Positions 17,371-26,384 of a stretch of 64,000 bases of DNA are shown here, piece by piece. A program made the translations under genes and the position numbers. Source of the DNA: Microbulbifer pacificus. GTDB taxonomy: Bacteria; Pseudomonadota; Gammaproteobacteria; Pseudomonadales; Cellvibrionaceae. The notes below the pieces were generated by a model. That model did no database searches, was not told the origin of the DNA, and saw only the letters and a program-made list of their open reading frames with translations. The stretch lies in assembly GCF_033723955.1 (NCBI RefSeq), contig NZ_CP137555.1, forward strand, positions 3,216,001 through 3,280,000, written 5' to 3'. Numbering within the stretch: the first letter of the stretch is position 1; the number at the start of each line of letters is the position of its first letter.

Positions 17371-20300
17371 ATGAGTCAAGATTCCGCCAGCCCCCGCTCA
17401 CCCAAGGCCCTGCAGCCCATCGAGCAATTGTTGCCCCAGTGTATGGGGCGCGATCGCGTGCGCCTGCAACGCACCCTGAGCAACGCCCGTCGCCGCCTGA
17501 AAGAGGGCAAGCCCGCGGACCGGATGCTGATGCAGCTGGAAGAGGAAGTGGCCAAATCGGTGGCACTGGCGGCAGCGCGTCGACAAAAACTACCGAAGGT
17601 TGAGTGGCCGGAAGGGCTGCCGGTGGTGGCGCGGCGGGATGAGATTGCCAAGCTGATTGCGGCAAACCAGGTTGTGGTGGTGGCGGGGGAGACCGGTTCC
17701 GGCAAGACCACCCAGCTGCCAAAAATCTGCCTTGAACTGGGGCGGGGTATTTTCGGCCAGATCGGCCACACCCAGCCGCGGCGGATCGCCGCGCGCACCG
17801 TGGCCAATCGCATTGCCGAGGAGCTGGGCCAGGCACTGGGTGACTCGGTGGGTTACCAGGTGCGCTTTACCGACCAGAGCACCGAGCACACCCACATCAA
17901 GCTGATGACCGACGGTATCCTGCTGGCGGAAATTCAGCGCGACCCGCTGCTCAATAACTACGACACGCTGATTATCGACGAGGCCCACGAGCGCAGCCTC
18001 AATATCGATTTCCTGTTGGGTTATCTGAAAACCCTGCTGCCGAAGCGCCCAGACCTGAAAGTCATTATTACCTCCGCCACCATCGACCTGGAGAAGTTTT
18101 CCCGGCATTTCGACGATGCACCGATTATTGAAGTCTCCGGTCGCACCTATCCGGTGGATATCCACTACCGTCCGTCGGCGGACAGCGACGCCGACCTGAA
18201 CGAACAGGTGATCGCCGCGGTGGAAGAACTGCTGCAGGAGGAGAAATCCTCCCCGCGCCGTGGCGGCGACATCCTGGTGTTTATGAGCGGCGAGCGCGAA
18301 ATTCGCGAGTGCGCCAAGGCGCTGCGGGATGCGCAGCTGCAGCATATCGATGTGCTGCCGCTGTACGCGCGCCTCAGTCTCGCCGAGCAGAGCCGGGTCT
18401 TCGCCCCGCACAAGGGCCGTCGTATCGTGCTGGCTACCAACGTGGCGGAAACCTCCATCACCGTGCCCGGTATCCGCTATGTGATCGACCCGGGCACCGC
18501 GCGTATCAGCCGCTACAGCTACCGCAGCAAGATCCAGCGCCTGCCGGTGGAGCCCATCTCCCAGGCCAGTGCCAACCAGCGCGCGGGCCGCTGCGGGCGC
18601 GTCAGTGCCGGTGTGTGTATCCGCCTGTACGAGGAGAGCGATTACCTGCAGCGCCCGGAATTTACCGATGCGGAAATCCTGCGCACCAATCTCGCGGCGG
18701 TCATTCTGCAGATGCTGCAACTGCGCATCGGCGATATCCGCGATTTCCCGTTTGTGGATCCACCGGACCAGCGCCTGATCAACGACGGCTACAGCCTGTT
18801 GCAGGAGTTGCAGGCGGTGGACGGCAAGGGGCAAGTCACACAGCTGGGGCGGGCGCTGTCGCGCCTGCCGCTGGACCCGCGTCTCGCGCGTATGCTGGTG
18901 GAATCCGGCGCGACCGCCAGCCTGCGCGAGCTGCTGATCATCGTCAGCGCGCTCGCGGTACAGGACCCGCGTGAGCGCCCGGCGGAGAAGCGTCAGGCGG
19001 CGGACGAAAAGCACAAACAGTGGGAGCACGAACACTCGGACTTCCTAACCCTGGTAACCCTGTGGGACGGCTACGAGGCCCAGCGCCAGGAGCTGAGCGC
19101 GAGCCAGCTGCGCAAGTGGTGCCAGAAAAATTACCTGAGCTGGCTGCGGTTGCGGGAGTGGCGAGACATCCACCACCAGCTGCGCCTCGCCATCCGCGAC
19201 CTGGATTTGAAGATGAACCGCGAACCCGCGGACTACACCAGTGTGCACAAGGCGATCCTGCCCGGGTTGCTCGGCAATATCGGTGTAAAGGACGAAAACA
19301 AGGAATTCCTCGGTTGCCGCAACCGCCGATTCCATATTTTCCCGGGCTCCGGCCAATACAAAAAGCCGCCACACTGGGTGGTCGCGGCGCAGTTGCTGGA
19401 AACTAGCCGGCTGTATGCGCACACCGTCGCCAAGATTGAACCGGAGTGGGTGCTCGGTTGTTCCGAGCACCTGGTCAAGCGCAATTATTTCGAACCGCAC
19501 TACAACCCGCGCTCGGGCGCAGTGATGGCGTTTGAAAAAGTCACGCTGTACGGGCTGGTACTGGTGGACAAGCAGCGTATCCATTACGGCAAGCTCGATC
19601 CCACCACCGCGCGCGAGGTGTTTATCCGCGAGGCTCTGGTAGAACAGCGCTACCGCGGCAAGGGCAAATTTTTCCAGCACTACAAAGACCTGCTGGCGGA
19701 GCTTGAAGATCTCGAGGCCAAGTCCCGCCGCCGCGACATTGTGGTGGACGATGAAGTGGTGTTCCGCTTCTTCGACGAGCGCCTGCCCGCGGATATCTTC
19801 AACCTCGCGGGGTTTGATAAATGGCGCAAGCAGGCGGAGCAAAAAGATCCGCAACTGCTGTTTATCCCCCGCGAACTGATGATGCAGCAGGATGCGGGCC
19901 ATGTGGGCGAGGCCCAGTTCCCGGATTCGCTCACCAGTGGCGGTATCGAATATCCGCTGAGCTATCACTTCGAACCGGGCAGTGTGGACGATGGCGTGAG
20001 TATTCTGGTGCCCGTCGGCGCCCTGCACCAGGTGCCGGCGGCGCGCCTGCAGTGGGTGGTGCCGGGCATATTGCGCGACAAGTGCATCGCGCTGGTGAAA
20101 AACCTGCCCAAGCAGTACCGCAAACATTTTGTGCCGGTACCGGCGGCGGTCGACAAGGCGCTGCCGCGGCTACAGGCCGCAAACACACCGCTGTGGCAGG
20201 CGCTCGGCCACGAGCTCAAACGGCAGACCGCGGTGGATCTGCCGGATGACGCGTGGAAATCTGCGGAGCAGGGGCTGGAGGATTTCTACCGCTTCAATAT

Positions 20301-21285
20301 CCAGGTGCTGGATGAGAAGGGCAAACTGCTGGATCAGGCGCGGGATCTGGAAACCCTGCAATTGCGCTATCGCGACCGGGTTCAGCAGGAAATCGCCAGC
20401 GCCGGTGACGATTTCGAGCGCGCCGGAATTACCAGTTGGGACTTCGGCGACCTGCCGGAAACCCACCAGTTGGACCAGGGCGGGCTCAAGGTGCGCGCCT
20501 ATCCCGCGCTGATTGCTGGCAAGGAGAGCGTGGACCTGCGTCTGCTGGACAACCCGGAAGAAGCCCGCCGTCTCACCCGTGCGGGCATCTGTCGCCTCGC
20601 CATACTGCATCTGCCGGAGCCGGTGAAATACCTGCGCAAGGAGCTGCTCAAGGGCAAGGAACTGGGCCTGAGTGCCGCAGACCTCGGTCGCCGTGATGAG
20701 GTGGCGGACGATATCCTGATGGCGGCCGTGCGCGAGTGCTTCTGGGCCGATGAACACTGGCCGCGCAGTGAGGAGGAGTTTCTCGCCGCGCTGGAGAAGC
20801 GCGAACAGCTGGTGGCGACCGCGCAGGAAATCGGCGAATTGCTGGTGAAAGTGCTGGCGCAACTGGTGCCGCTGCGCAAACAGATCAAGCAGCAGAAAAA
20901 TCTGGTGGTGGCCCTGGCGGTGGCGGACATCAATCGCCAGCTCGGCGGACTGTTCTACCGCGGCTTCCTGTTCCACACACCGCTGGAATGGCTGCGCCAG
21001 TACGGTCGCTACCTGAAAGGGATCGAGTTGCGCCTGGAGAAGGCCGCCCTCGACGCCAACCGCGATCGCCGCCTCATCGCCGAGTACCAGGAGGCGGAAG
21101 AGCCCTACCAGGCGGAGGCCAGCAAGAGCGAGCCCCTGTTACTGGCCGGCGACCCGGCACTGGTGCAGTACCGCTGGATGCTGGAGGAATTTCGTGTCTC
21201 GCTGTTTGCGCAGACTCTGAAAACCTTGATGCCGGTGTCGATCAAGCGCCTGCGCAAAATGTGGGCCGACAGGCAGGCGGGCTGA
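17371..21285 (+). CDS. hrpA: ATP-dependent RNA helicase HrpA (DEAH box)
   Basis: A 1304-residue DEAH-box helicase, full length for the family. Walker A GETGSGKTT (residues 106-114), DEAH (203-206, IIDEAHERS), SAT motif (TSATIDLEKF), motif V/VI (TNVAETSITVPGIRYVID; QRAGRCGRVSAG) are intact, followed by the helicase-associated domain, the OB-like DUF1605 region and the long HrpA C-terminal DUF3418 domain. HrpA resolves stalled or collided ribosomes and acts on structured RNA. It stands alone between a divergent transporter and the metallophore cassette. The start ATG lacks a clear ribosome site. Confidence 0.96.
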   Translation: MSQDSASPRSPKALQPIEQLLPQCMGRDRVRLQRTLSNARRRLKEGKPADRMLMQLEEEVAKSVALAAARRQKLPKVEWPEGLPVVARRDEIAKLIAANQVVVVAGETGSGKTTQLPKICLELGRGIFGQIGHTQPRRIAARTVANRIAEELGQALGDSVGYQVRFTDQSTEHTHIKLMTDGILLAEIQRDPLLNNYDTLIIDEAHERSLNIDFLLGYLKTLLPKRPDLKVIITSATIDLEKFSRHFDDAPIIEVSGRTYPVDIHYRPSADSDADLNEQVIAAVEELLQEEKSSPRRGGDILVFMSGEREIRECAKALRDAQLQHIDVLPLYARLSLAEQSRVFAPHKGRRIVLATNVAETSITVPGIRYVIDPGTARISRYSYRSKIQRLPVEPISQASANQRAGRCGRVSAGVCIRLYEESDYLQRPEFTDAEILRTNLAAVILQMLQLRIGDIRDFPFVDPPDQRLINDGYSLLQELQAVDGKGQVTQLGRALSRLPLDPRLARMLVESGATASLRELLIIVSALAVQDPRERPAEKRQAADEKHKQWEHEHSDFLTLVTLWDGYEAQRQELSASQLRKWCQKNYLSWLRLREWRDIHHQLRLAIRDLDLKMNREPADYTSVHKAILPGLLGNIGVKDENKEFLGCRNRRFHIFPGSGQYKKPPHWVVAAQLLETSRLYAHTVAKIEPEWVLGCSEHLVKRNYFEPHYNPRSGAVMAFEKVTLYGLVLVDKQRIHYGKLDPTTAREVFIREALVEQRYRGKGKFFQHYKDLLAELEDLEAKSRRRDIVVDDEVVFRFFDERLPADIFNLAGFDKWRKQAEQKDPQLLFIPRELMMQQDAGHVGEAQFPDSLTSGGIEYPLSYHFEPGSVDDGVSILVPVGALHQVPAARLQWVVPGILRDKCIALVKNLPKQYRKHFVPVPAAVDKALPRLQAANTPLWQALGHELKRQTAVDLPDDAWKSAEQGLEDFYRFNIQVLDEKGKLLDQARDLETLQLRYRDRVQQEIASAGDDFERAGITSWDFGDLPETHQLDQGGLKVRAYPALIAGKESVDLRLLDNPEEARRLTRAGICRLAILHLPEPVKYLRKELLKGKELGLSAADLGRRDEVADDILMAAVRECFWADEHWPRSEEEFLAALEKREQLVATAQEIGELLVKVLAQLVPLRKQIKQQKNLVVALAVADINRQLGGLFYRGFLFHTPLEWLRQYGRYLKGIELRLEKAALDANRDRRLIAEYQEAEEPYQAEASKSEPLLLAGDPALVQYRWMLEEFRVSLFAQTLKTLMPVSIKRLRKMWADRQAG

Positions 21286-21395
21286 TGTCAGTTTGGCGCG
21301 CGCTGGTTCACAACTTTGGCAGCGCATTGGGTTTCCGTTGAACCTTGCGTGTGAACCGTTGGTCTGACTGAACTCCCAAGTTGTTGACGGGAAAC

Positions 21396-21427
21396 TATAA
21401 TCCGGGGGCGGCGGTTTACGCGCCGCC
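21396..21427 (+). promoter_or_regulatory. Candidate -10 box and leader hairpin upstream of hvfA-like gene
   Basis: TATAAT at 21396-21401 is followed by a perfect 7-bp GC hairpin GGCGGCG-GTTTACG-CGCCGCC (21407-21427), which would lie at the very 5' end of the transcript. No matching -35 for sigma-70 and no clear ECF promoter were found. The hairpin could alternatively be a U-poor terminator of hrpA. Confidence 0.35.
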
Positions 21428-21495
21428 TTGGACATTTGTTTCACTTATCCAGATCAACTCACCGAGACCAAGGCTTTGGTCTACAGGAGATCGTC

Positions 21496-21828
21496 ATGAA
21501 CAAAAAGAGCCTGCCACTCGCCGCCGCCGTAGGTGCGGCATTTGTGGCTTCCGCCACCCTGAGTGTTTCCACCTCGGCCAATCCATTCAGCGCCACCGAA
21601 CTTTCCGCTGGCTACAACCTGAAATTTGTGCAGGACGACAAGCAGAAAGAGGGGAAATGCGGAGAGGGCAAGGATAAAGAAGGCAAGTGCGGGGAAGGGA
21701 AAAAGAAAGAGGGAACTTGCGGAGAAGGTAAAAAGAAAGAGGGAACTTGCGGCGAAGGTAAAAAGGACGAAGGCAAGAAAAAAGAAGGCAAATGCGGTGA
21801 GGGCAAGTGCGGTACCGATCCCACCTGA
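21496..21828 (+). CDS. hvfA: HvfA-like RiPP metallophore precursor
   Basis: A 110-residue exported peptide. A Sec signal peptide (residues 1-28, MNKKSLPLAAAVGAAFVASA then SVSTSA) is followed by a short spacer and a lysine/glycine/glutamate-rich core carrying six EG[K/T]CG motifs with Cys at 55, 65, 75, 85, 100 and 105; four read EGKCG and two EGTCG. The first four lie on a strict 10-residue repeat (KEG[K/T]CGEGKK). In the HvfA family the MNIO enzyme converts the cysteine of EGKCG into an oxazolone/thioamide pair that binds copper. Start: ATG 21496 with AGGAGA seven bases upstream; the open frame from 21436 adds a non-signal extension and is rejected. The MNIO and its partner follow directly. 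Confidence 0.85.
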   Translation: MNKKSLPLAAAVGAAFVASATLSVSTSANPFSATELSAGYNLKFVQDDKQKEGKCGEGKDKEGKCGEGKKKEGTCGEGKKKEGTCGEGKKDEGKKKEGKCGEGKCGTDPT

Positions 21829-21912
21829 TATCTCACTGTGCCCGGCAATCCCCGCTGTGATCGGATTGCTGGGCGCTCCGCAACCCGCAAAATAAACAAA
21901 TTCCAGGCAAGC

Positions 21913-22812
21913 ATGTCGAACAATGCGCGCGAATATCCGGTAACTGGCGCAGGCCTGGGCCTGCGGCGCTCGATGATGGGCGAGGAGCTTCTGCCTGCGC
22001 AGGTGGACTTCCTCGAGGTGGCGCCGGAGAACTGGATCGGTGTGGGTGGCCGCTACGGCCGCTGGCTGCGCGAGTACACCGAGCGCTTTCCCTTCGTGAT
22101 CCACGGCCTGTCGCTCTCTATCGGCTCGCCGGCGCCGCTGGACGAGGCACTGGTGCTGTCCATCAAGGCCTTCATGCGCGAGCACAACATCCGCTGCTAC
22201 AGCGAGCATTTGAGCTACTGTTCGGATCACGGTCATCTCTACGATCTGCTGCCCATCCCGTTTACCGAAGAGGCGGTGCACTACGTGGCAGGGCGTATCC
22301 GCCGGGTACAGGACCTCCTCGAGCAGCGCATTGCCATGGAAAATGTGTCCTACTATGCGGCGCCCCGCGTCGGTCCGGAGCCGGAACTGAGCGAGCTGGA
22401 ATTTCTGAACGCCGTACTCGCGGAGGCGGACTGCGACCTGTTGCTCGACGTTAACAATATCTATGTCAACGCCATCAACCACCGCTACGATCCGCTGGAA
22501 TTCCTGTGCGGCCTGCCCGCAGAGCGAATCCGTTACGCCCATGTGGCCGGGCACTTTGACGAGGCGGACGACCTCAAGGTGGACACCCACGGCGCCGCGG
22601 TGATTGACCCGGTGTGGCAATTGCTGCAGCGCGCCTACGAAGAGTTCGGTGCTATTCCCACGCTGTTGGAGCGGGATTTCAATATTCCGCCATTGCCGGA
22701 ACTGTGCGGGGAAATCACGCGTATCCGCGATTATCAAAATGCAGCACTTCAGGGCACGGTAAGTGCAAACCCGAAGGATCAGGAGCGCGCAGAGGTACCC
22801 GTTGGCCGATAA
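21913..22812 (+). CDS. hvfB: MNIO-family (DUF692) peptide-modifying iron oxidase, HvfB-like
   Basis: A 299-residue TIM-barrel enzyme of the multinuclear non-heme iron-dependent oxidase family (DUF692; MbnB/BufB/HvfB). Likely metal ligands are present in order: His64 ([12 protein letters not shown]), Glu98/His99 (YSEHLSYC), Glu143-Asn144 (MENVS), Asp179-Asn181 ([12 protein letters not shown]), His210/His214 (YAHVAGHF), Asp224/His226 and Glu253 (LLERDFNIP). It is expected to oxidise cysteines of the upstream precursor to oxazolone/thioamide groups. The start MSNNAREY was taken because homology begins there; the ribosome site is weak. Its end overlaps the next gene by 11 bases. Confidence 0.9.
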   Translation: MSNNAREYPVTGAGLGLRRSMMGEELLPAQVDFLEVAPENWIGVGGRYGRWLREYTERFPFVIHGLSLSIGSPAPLDEALVLSIKAFMREHNIRCYSEHLSYCSDHGHLYDLLPIPFTEEAVHYVAGRIRRVQDLLEQRIAMENVSYYAAPRVGPEPELSELEFLNAVLAEADCDLLLDVNNIYVNAINHRYDPLEFLCGLPAERIRYAHVAGHFDEADDLKVDTHGAAVIDPVWQLLQRAYEEFGAIPTLLERDFNIPPLPELCGEITRIRDYQNAALQGTVSANPKDQERAEVPVGR

Positions 22813-23623
22813 CACCGGGGCGAATACCGATACCTGCACCAGCGCGGACTTCCGTGAAACCCAGCGGAAATTTGCCGCCCACCTGCGCAAGCCCGATGAA
22901 AACCCGGCGCCGGCGTCGATTGAAGACCGCCGCATGGGTATCTATCGGGATCTTATTTACAACAACATCGAATCCTTTATCGCCAGCGGTTTCCCGGTGC
23001 TGCGCAGTATTCTGGATGACGAGCAGTGGCACGCCATGGTGCGGGACTTTGTGCACCGTCACCAATCCCACAGCCCGTATTTCCTGCAGATCAGCGAGGA
23101 GTTCCTGCACTACCTGCAGGAGGAGCGTGCGCAGAGCCCCGCGAGCGCGGATGACCCGCCCTTTATGCTGGAACTCGCGCACTACGAATGGGTGGAGCTG
23201 GCGCTGGATGTGAGCGAGGAGGAATTCCCCGCGGGGTTGCAACGCAATCCGGACCGCACACAACTGCTCGACTGGGTGCCGGTGGTGTCACCACTGGCGT
23301 GGAGCCTCAGTTACCAGTTTCCGGTGCATCAGCTCGGGGCCGATTTCCAGCCGCAACAGGCGCCGCCATCACCGACGTTCCTGGTGGTTTATCGCAATCG
23401 CGCAGACCAGGTGGGCTTTCTCGAAGCCAGTGCCGCCACCGCACACCTGCTGCAACTGGCCGCTGGGGCGGACACGGGTGGGGCGAATACCGGGCGCCAG
23501 TTGTTGCAGCAGCTGGCGCGAGACATGCAGCACCCCGATCCGGATCAATTGCTGGATTTCGGCGCTGAACTGCTGGGAAAGTTGCTCAGCTTGGACATTA
23601 TTGCGGGATTCAGGCCATCCTGA
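22802..23623 (+). CDS. hvfC: DUF2063 partner protein, HvfC-like
   Basis: A 273-residue protein of the DUF2063/MbnC-like family, the obligate partner that presents the precursor peptide to the MNIO enzyme. The N-terminal helical domain reads [30 protein letters not shown] and [10 protein letters not shown]; a second domain follows ([29 protein letters not shown]). The TTG at 22802 was chosen because AGAGG lies 6 bases upstream and homology begins soon after; a GTG at 22763 is the alternative. The overlap with the MNIO gene implies coupled translation and equimolar complex formation. No DoxX-type HvfD, sigma factor or exporter gene is adjacent. Confidence 0.88.
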   Translation: MADNTGANTDTCTSADFRETQRKFAAHLRKPDENPAPASIEDRRMGIYRDLIYNNIESFIASGFPVLRSILDDEQWHAMVRDFVHRHQSHSPYFLQISEEFLHYLQEERAQSPASADDPPFMLELAHYEWVELALDVSEEEFPAGLQRNPDRTQLLDWVPVVSPLAWSLSYQFPVHQLGADFQPQQAPPSPTFLVVYRNRADQVGFLEASAATAHLLQLAAGADTGGANTGRQLLQQLARDMQHPDPDQLLDFGAELLGKLLSLDIIAGFRPS

Positions 23624-23720
23624 GCCCCGCCTTGCCGCACAAATTGCGTCGTCCGGACGTGGCTGAGCGTTCAATACCATTGGCCAAAAGTGCCAGCTGC
23701 TATGCTGCCATAACGGCCAG

Positions 23721-23729
23721 TGCTAAAAT
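23721..23729 (+). promoter_or_regulatory. Candidate extended -10 for mlaA
   Basis: TGCTAAAAT is an extended -10 (TGn plus TAAAAT) 66 bases before the chosen mlaA start, in the gap after the metallophore cassette. No -35 is apparent, which extended -10 promoters tolerate. Confidence 0.4.
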
Positions 23730-23794
23730 CGCGCGCAAATGGAAACTAAGATCCTGGTTTGAACAATCGAAATTATCTTGCGAGGAGCAGGGAT

Positions 23795-24784
23795 TTGCTT
23801 GAACGCACACAGCTTACCACCTGGGCCCTGACCGCACTGCTGTCGGCTCCGCTGGCCATGGCGCAGGATGCGTCAGACCCTTTCGCCGAGCAGCCCGATG
23901 AAGCTCCGGCCGCCACTTCACCCGCGAACAGCGCGACCGACAAGGCCGATTCGGCTGCCGTTGACAGCGCCGCGGCCGCATCAGACACCGCGCCCGCATC
24001 AGATGTAGAGTCGGAGAGTGACCCCTTTGCGGAAGGCGGCGCCCCTGCGGCCGCTGGCGAAGCGTCGGACGATTTCGGCTCAGAGCTGGAGGACGAGTAC
24101 GGCTTCGACCCGGCGGATGAATTCTCCAGTGCGGAAGAGCCGGAAGATCGCGACCCCTGGGAGGGGTTCAATCGCGCGATGTTCCGTTTCAACGACACCG
24201 CCGACCGCTGGTTCCTGAAGCCTGCGGCCACCAGTTACCGCCAGATCACGCCGATCTTCATGCAGACCGGTGTGTCCAACTTCTTTTCCAACCTGTCCGA
24301 GATCAACAACGTCCTCAACGACGTGCTGCAGTGGAAATGGGGTCAGGCGGGGAATGATACCGGCCGCTTCCTGGTAAACAGCACCGTGGGGCTCGTCGGC
24401 CTGTTTGACGTGGCCCAGCACATGGGGCTGGAACCCAGTGACGGCGAGGATTTCGGCCAGACCCTGGCGGTGTGGGGTGCCCCATCCGGTCCCTATGTCG
24501 TGGTGCCGTTACTGGGTCCGTCCACCGTGCGGGATTTTCCCGGTGAGGTGGTGCAGTGGTACACCAATCCGCTCAGCTATGTGGACGAAAACTCCGTTGA
24601 ATACACATTGAAAATGGTGGATGTGGTGCAGACCCGCGCCAGTCTGCTGCAGGCGGAATCCCTGCTGCAGGGCGATCGCTATGTGCTGTTGCGCGACGCC
24701 TACCTGCAGCGCCGCGAGTTCCTGATCAACGACGGTGAACAGGAAGACGACTTCGGCGGCGATCTGGATGAATACGATTTCTGA
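23795..24784 (+). CDS. mlaA: MlaA/VacJ phospholipid-transport protein with acidic linker
   Basis: A 329-residue MlaA (VacJ) protein, the outer-membrane part of the system that removes surface phospholipids to keep lipid asymmetry. The MlaA domain starts near residue 119 (DPWEGFNRAMFRFND) and runs through NFFSNLSEINNVLNDVLQ, RFLVNSTVGLVGLFDVAQ and GPYVVVPLLGPSTVRD. Two differences from E. coli: the signal peptide (ALTALLSAPLAMAQ) has no lipobox cysteine, and about 95 Ser/Ala/Asp/Glu-rich residues separate it from the domain; the C-terminus is also acidic. The frame begins at 23759, but GGAG at 23784-23787 fits TTG 23795 and gives a clean signal peptide. Overlaps the next gene by 17 bases. Confidence 0.9.
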   Translation: MLERTQLTTWALTALLSAPLAMAQDASDPFAEQPDEAPAATSPANSATDKADSAAVDSAAAASDTAPASDVESESDPFAEGGAPAAAGEASDDFGSELEDEYGFDPADEFSSAEEPEDRDPWEGFNRAMFRFNDTADRWFLKPAATSYRQITPIFMQTGVSNFFSNLSEINNVLNDVLQWKWGQAGNDTGRFLVNSTVGLVGLFDVAQHMGLEPSDGEDFGQTLAVWGAPSGPYVVVPLLGPSTVRDFPGEVVQWYTNPLSYVDENSVEYTLKMVDVVQTRASLLQAESLLQGDRYVLLRDAYLQRREFLINDGEQEDDFGGDLDEYDF

Positions 24785-26006
24785 CGCCCGCACCCAGGAA
24801 CCGGCCGCCGCAACCGCGGTTGCCGGCCGCCATACCCTGTTACTGAGCGACCCCGGCGAACCGTCCTACGAAGTGATGTGCGCCACGCTCAAGCGCCTCG
24901 GTTACACCGTGATCCATGAGGAGAGCGGTGTCGATGCCATCGGCCACTTTTCCCCGGATAAATACGACCTCGTCATTACCGACCTGCACCTGCCGGACAT
25001 GGGCGGGCTGGAAGTGCTGCGCAAGATAAAACGCCTGTCGCCGGATACGCCGGTGGTAGTGCTCGCCTGCAACAGCGAGGTGGACGACGTGGTGCAGGCC
25101 CTGCGTCTGGGAGCGAGCGACTACCTGCTGAAACCCTTCACCGATGAAGACGTGATCGAACACGCGGTGACACGGATTATGGAGGCGCGGGATCTCGCGG
25201 CGCAGAACCGCGAATACCGCCACCAGCTCGAGGAGCGCAATCGCGAGCTGCACGAGCACATCGAGCTGTTGCAGCGGGACCACGAAGCGGGCCGCCAGTT
25301 GCAGCAGCATTTGCTGCCGCGCACCCCCTTCCGCTACCCCGCCGGTATCGAGGCGGCATTCCGCCTGTTGCCGTCGCTCTACCTGAGTGGCGATTTCGTC
25401 GACTACGGCCTGTTCGGCGAGCGCTTTGTGGCGTTTTATCTGGTGGATGTCTCCGGTCACGGGGTGTCCTCGGCACTGGTGACCGCGCTGATCAAGCACA
25501 GCATCATGCACCTGTTGCGGGAGCGCACGCTGTTCAGCCAGCTCAACAGTATCGATACGGACATCACCAGTATTCTGGAAATGATCAACCGCGAATTGAA
25601 TTCCACCGCGCTCGACAAGCACGCCAGTATGTTTGTGGGAGTTGTGGACAGCCGCGCGCGCCAGCTGCACTACGCGGTGGCGGGGCAGGTACCTATGCCG
25701 GCATTGGTCACCAGCGACGGCGCCCGCTGGCTTACCGGCAAGGGCCGGCCGCTGGGGCTGTTCAAACAGGGTGAGTGGGAGGTGCGCCACTGCAGCCTGC
25801 CCGCCAGCTGGCGCCTGGTGGCCTGTTCCGATGGTGTACTCGAGCTGCTCAGCGGCGATCTGCTGCAGAAGGAGGCGAAACTGCTGGAGGTCATCAACCG
25901 CAGCCGCGGAGACCTCGACAGCCTGTGCGCGGCACTCAAGGTGGATACCGCGGAGTCTTTCCCCGACGACATTACCATTCTCACCCTGCGCCAGGACAAT
26001 CCCTGA
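24768..26006 (+). CDS. rssB: RssB-like response regulator with PP2C/SpoIIE phosphatase domain
   Basis: A 412-residue protein: receiver domain (residues about 22-140; phospho-acceptor Asp72 in ITDLHLPDMGG, LKPF after), a helical linker (RHQLEERNRELHEHIELLQ) and a PP2C-type Ser/Thr phosphatase domain (about 215-410) with intact metal Asp residues (YLSGDFVDY, LVDVSGHG, ACSDGVLE, DDITIL). Partner-switching regulators of this kind dephosphorylate a STAS anti-anti-sigma protein, and such a protein is encoded next. In Pseudomonas the same mlaA-rssB-rssC-tal order is found. Start ATG 24768 overlaps the mlaA end; the earlier frame is within mlaA. Confidence 0.88.
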   Translation: MNTISDARTQEPAAATAVAGRHTLLLSDPGEPSYEVMCATLKRLGYTVIHEESGVDAIGHFSPDKYDLVITDLHLPDMGGLEVLRKIKRLSPDTPVVVLACNSEVDDVVQALRLGASDYLLKPFTDEDVIEHAVTRIMEARDLAAQNREYRHQLEERNRELHEHIELLQRDHEAGRQLQQHLLPRTPFRYPAGIEAAFRLLPSLYLSGDFVDYGLFGERFVAFYLVDVSGHGVSSALVTALIKHSIMHLLRERTLFSQLNSIDTDITSILEMINRELNSTALDKHASMFVGVVDSRARQLHYAVAGQVPMPALVTSDGARWLTGKGRPLGLFKQGEWEVRHCSLPASWRLVACSDGVLELLSGDLLQKEAKLLEVINRSRGDLDSLCAALKVDTAESFPDDITILTLRQDNP

Positions 26007-26384
26007 GTGTCAAATACTCTCCGATAGTTCCGATTCGGCCTGATTCTTGCCTTGTTTTTCGCGATGACAGCCAGTTGCTGTTCACGGTGGGTTCATCGAC
26101 GTTGCCTGAGACTGGTGCGGTAAACGGGATTTTCGGGGGCCCGGAAAGGAATCGGGGCGACAAAGTCCGGACTTTCCGGTCAAACCTGCTAACCCGTTCA
26201 CACCGGTCTTGTCAGCGCTAGTGGGCAGGAGTAAGCTCCGCCCACTTCATGCCCGGTAGGCGCACGCTTTTTCATCAGTGTCGCCGGGCCTGAGTTGCAC
26301 AAGGAACTGTGCCGCGGTTAATGCCGCAAATTTTCCATCTCGCACCCGCACCCGGGAACAGGGTAGGGCGCGTTTGAGGTTACT
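26007..26384. other. Non-coding gap between rssB-like and rssC-like genes
   Basis: About 378 bases without a credible gene. It contains GTGGGC...GCCCAC (26220-26245, 6-bp arms, 14-base loop) and scattered GGA triplets at about the frequency expected for its GC content. A separate promoter for the STAS gene is likely somewhere here, but no consensus pair was recognised. Confidence 0.3.

Noticed and set aside
21481..22935. A 484-codon minus-strand frame across the metallophore cassette
   Set aside because: It mirrors the repeat and MNIO coding sequence. No homology, no ribosome site, and the plus-strand genes are well supported.
26007..26384. Cluster of GGA triplets suggesting a CsrA/RsmA-binding small RNA
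   Set aside because: The number of GGAs is about what this GC content gives by chance and few sit in hairpin loops.
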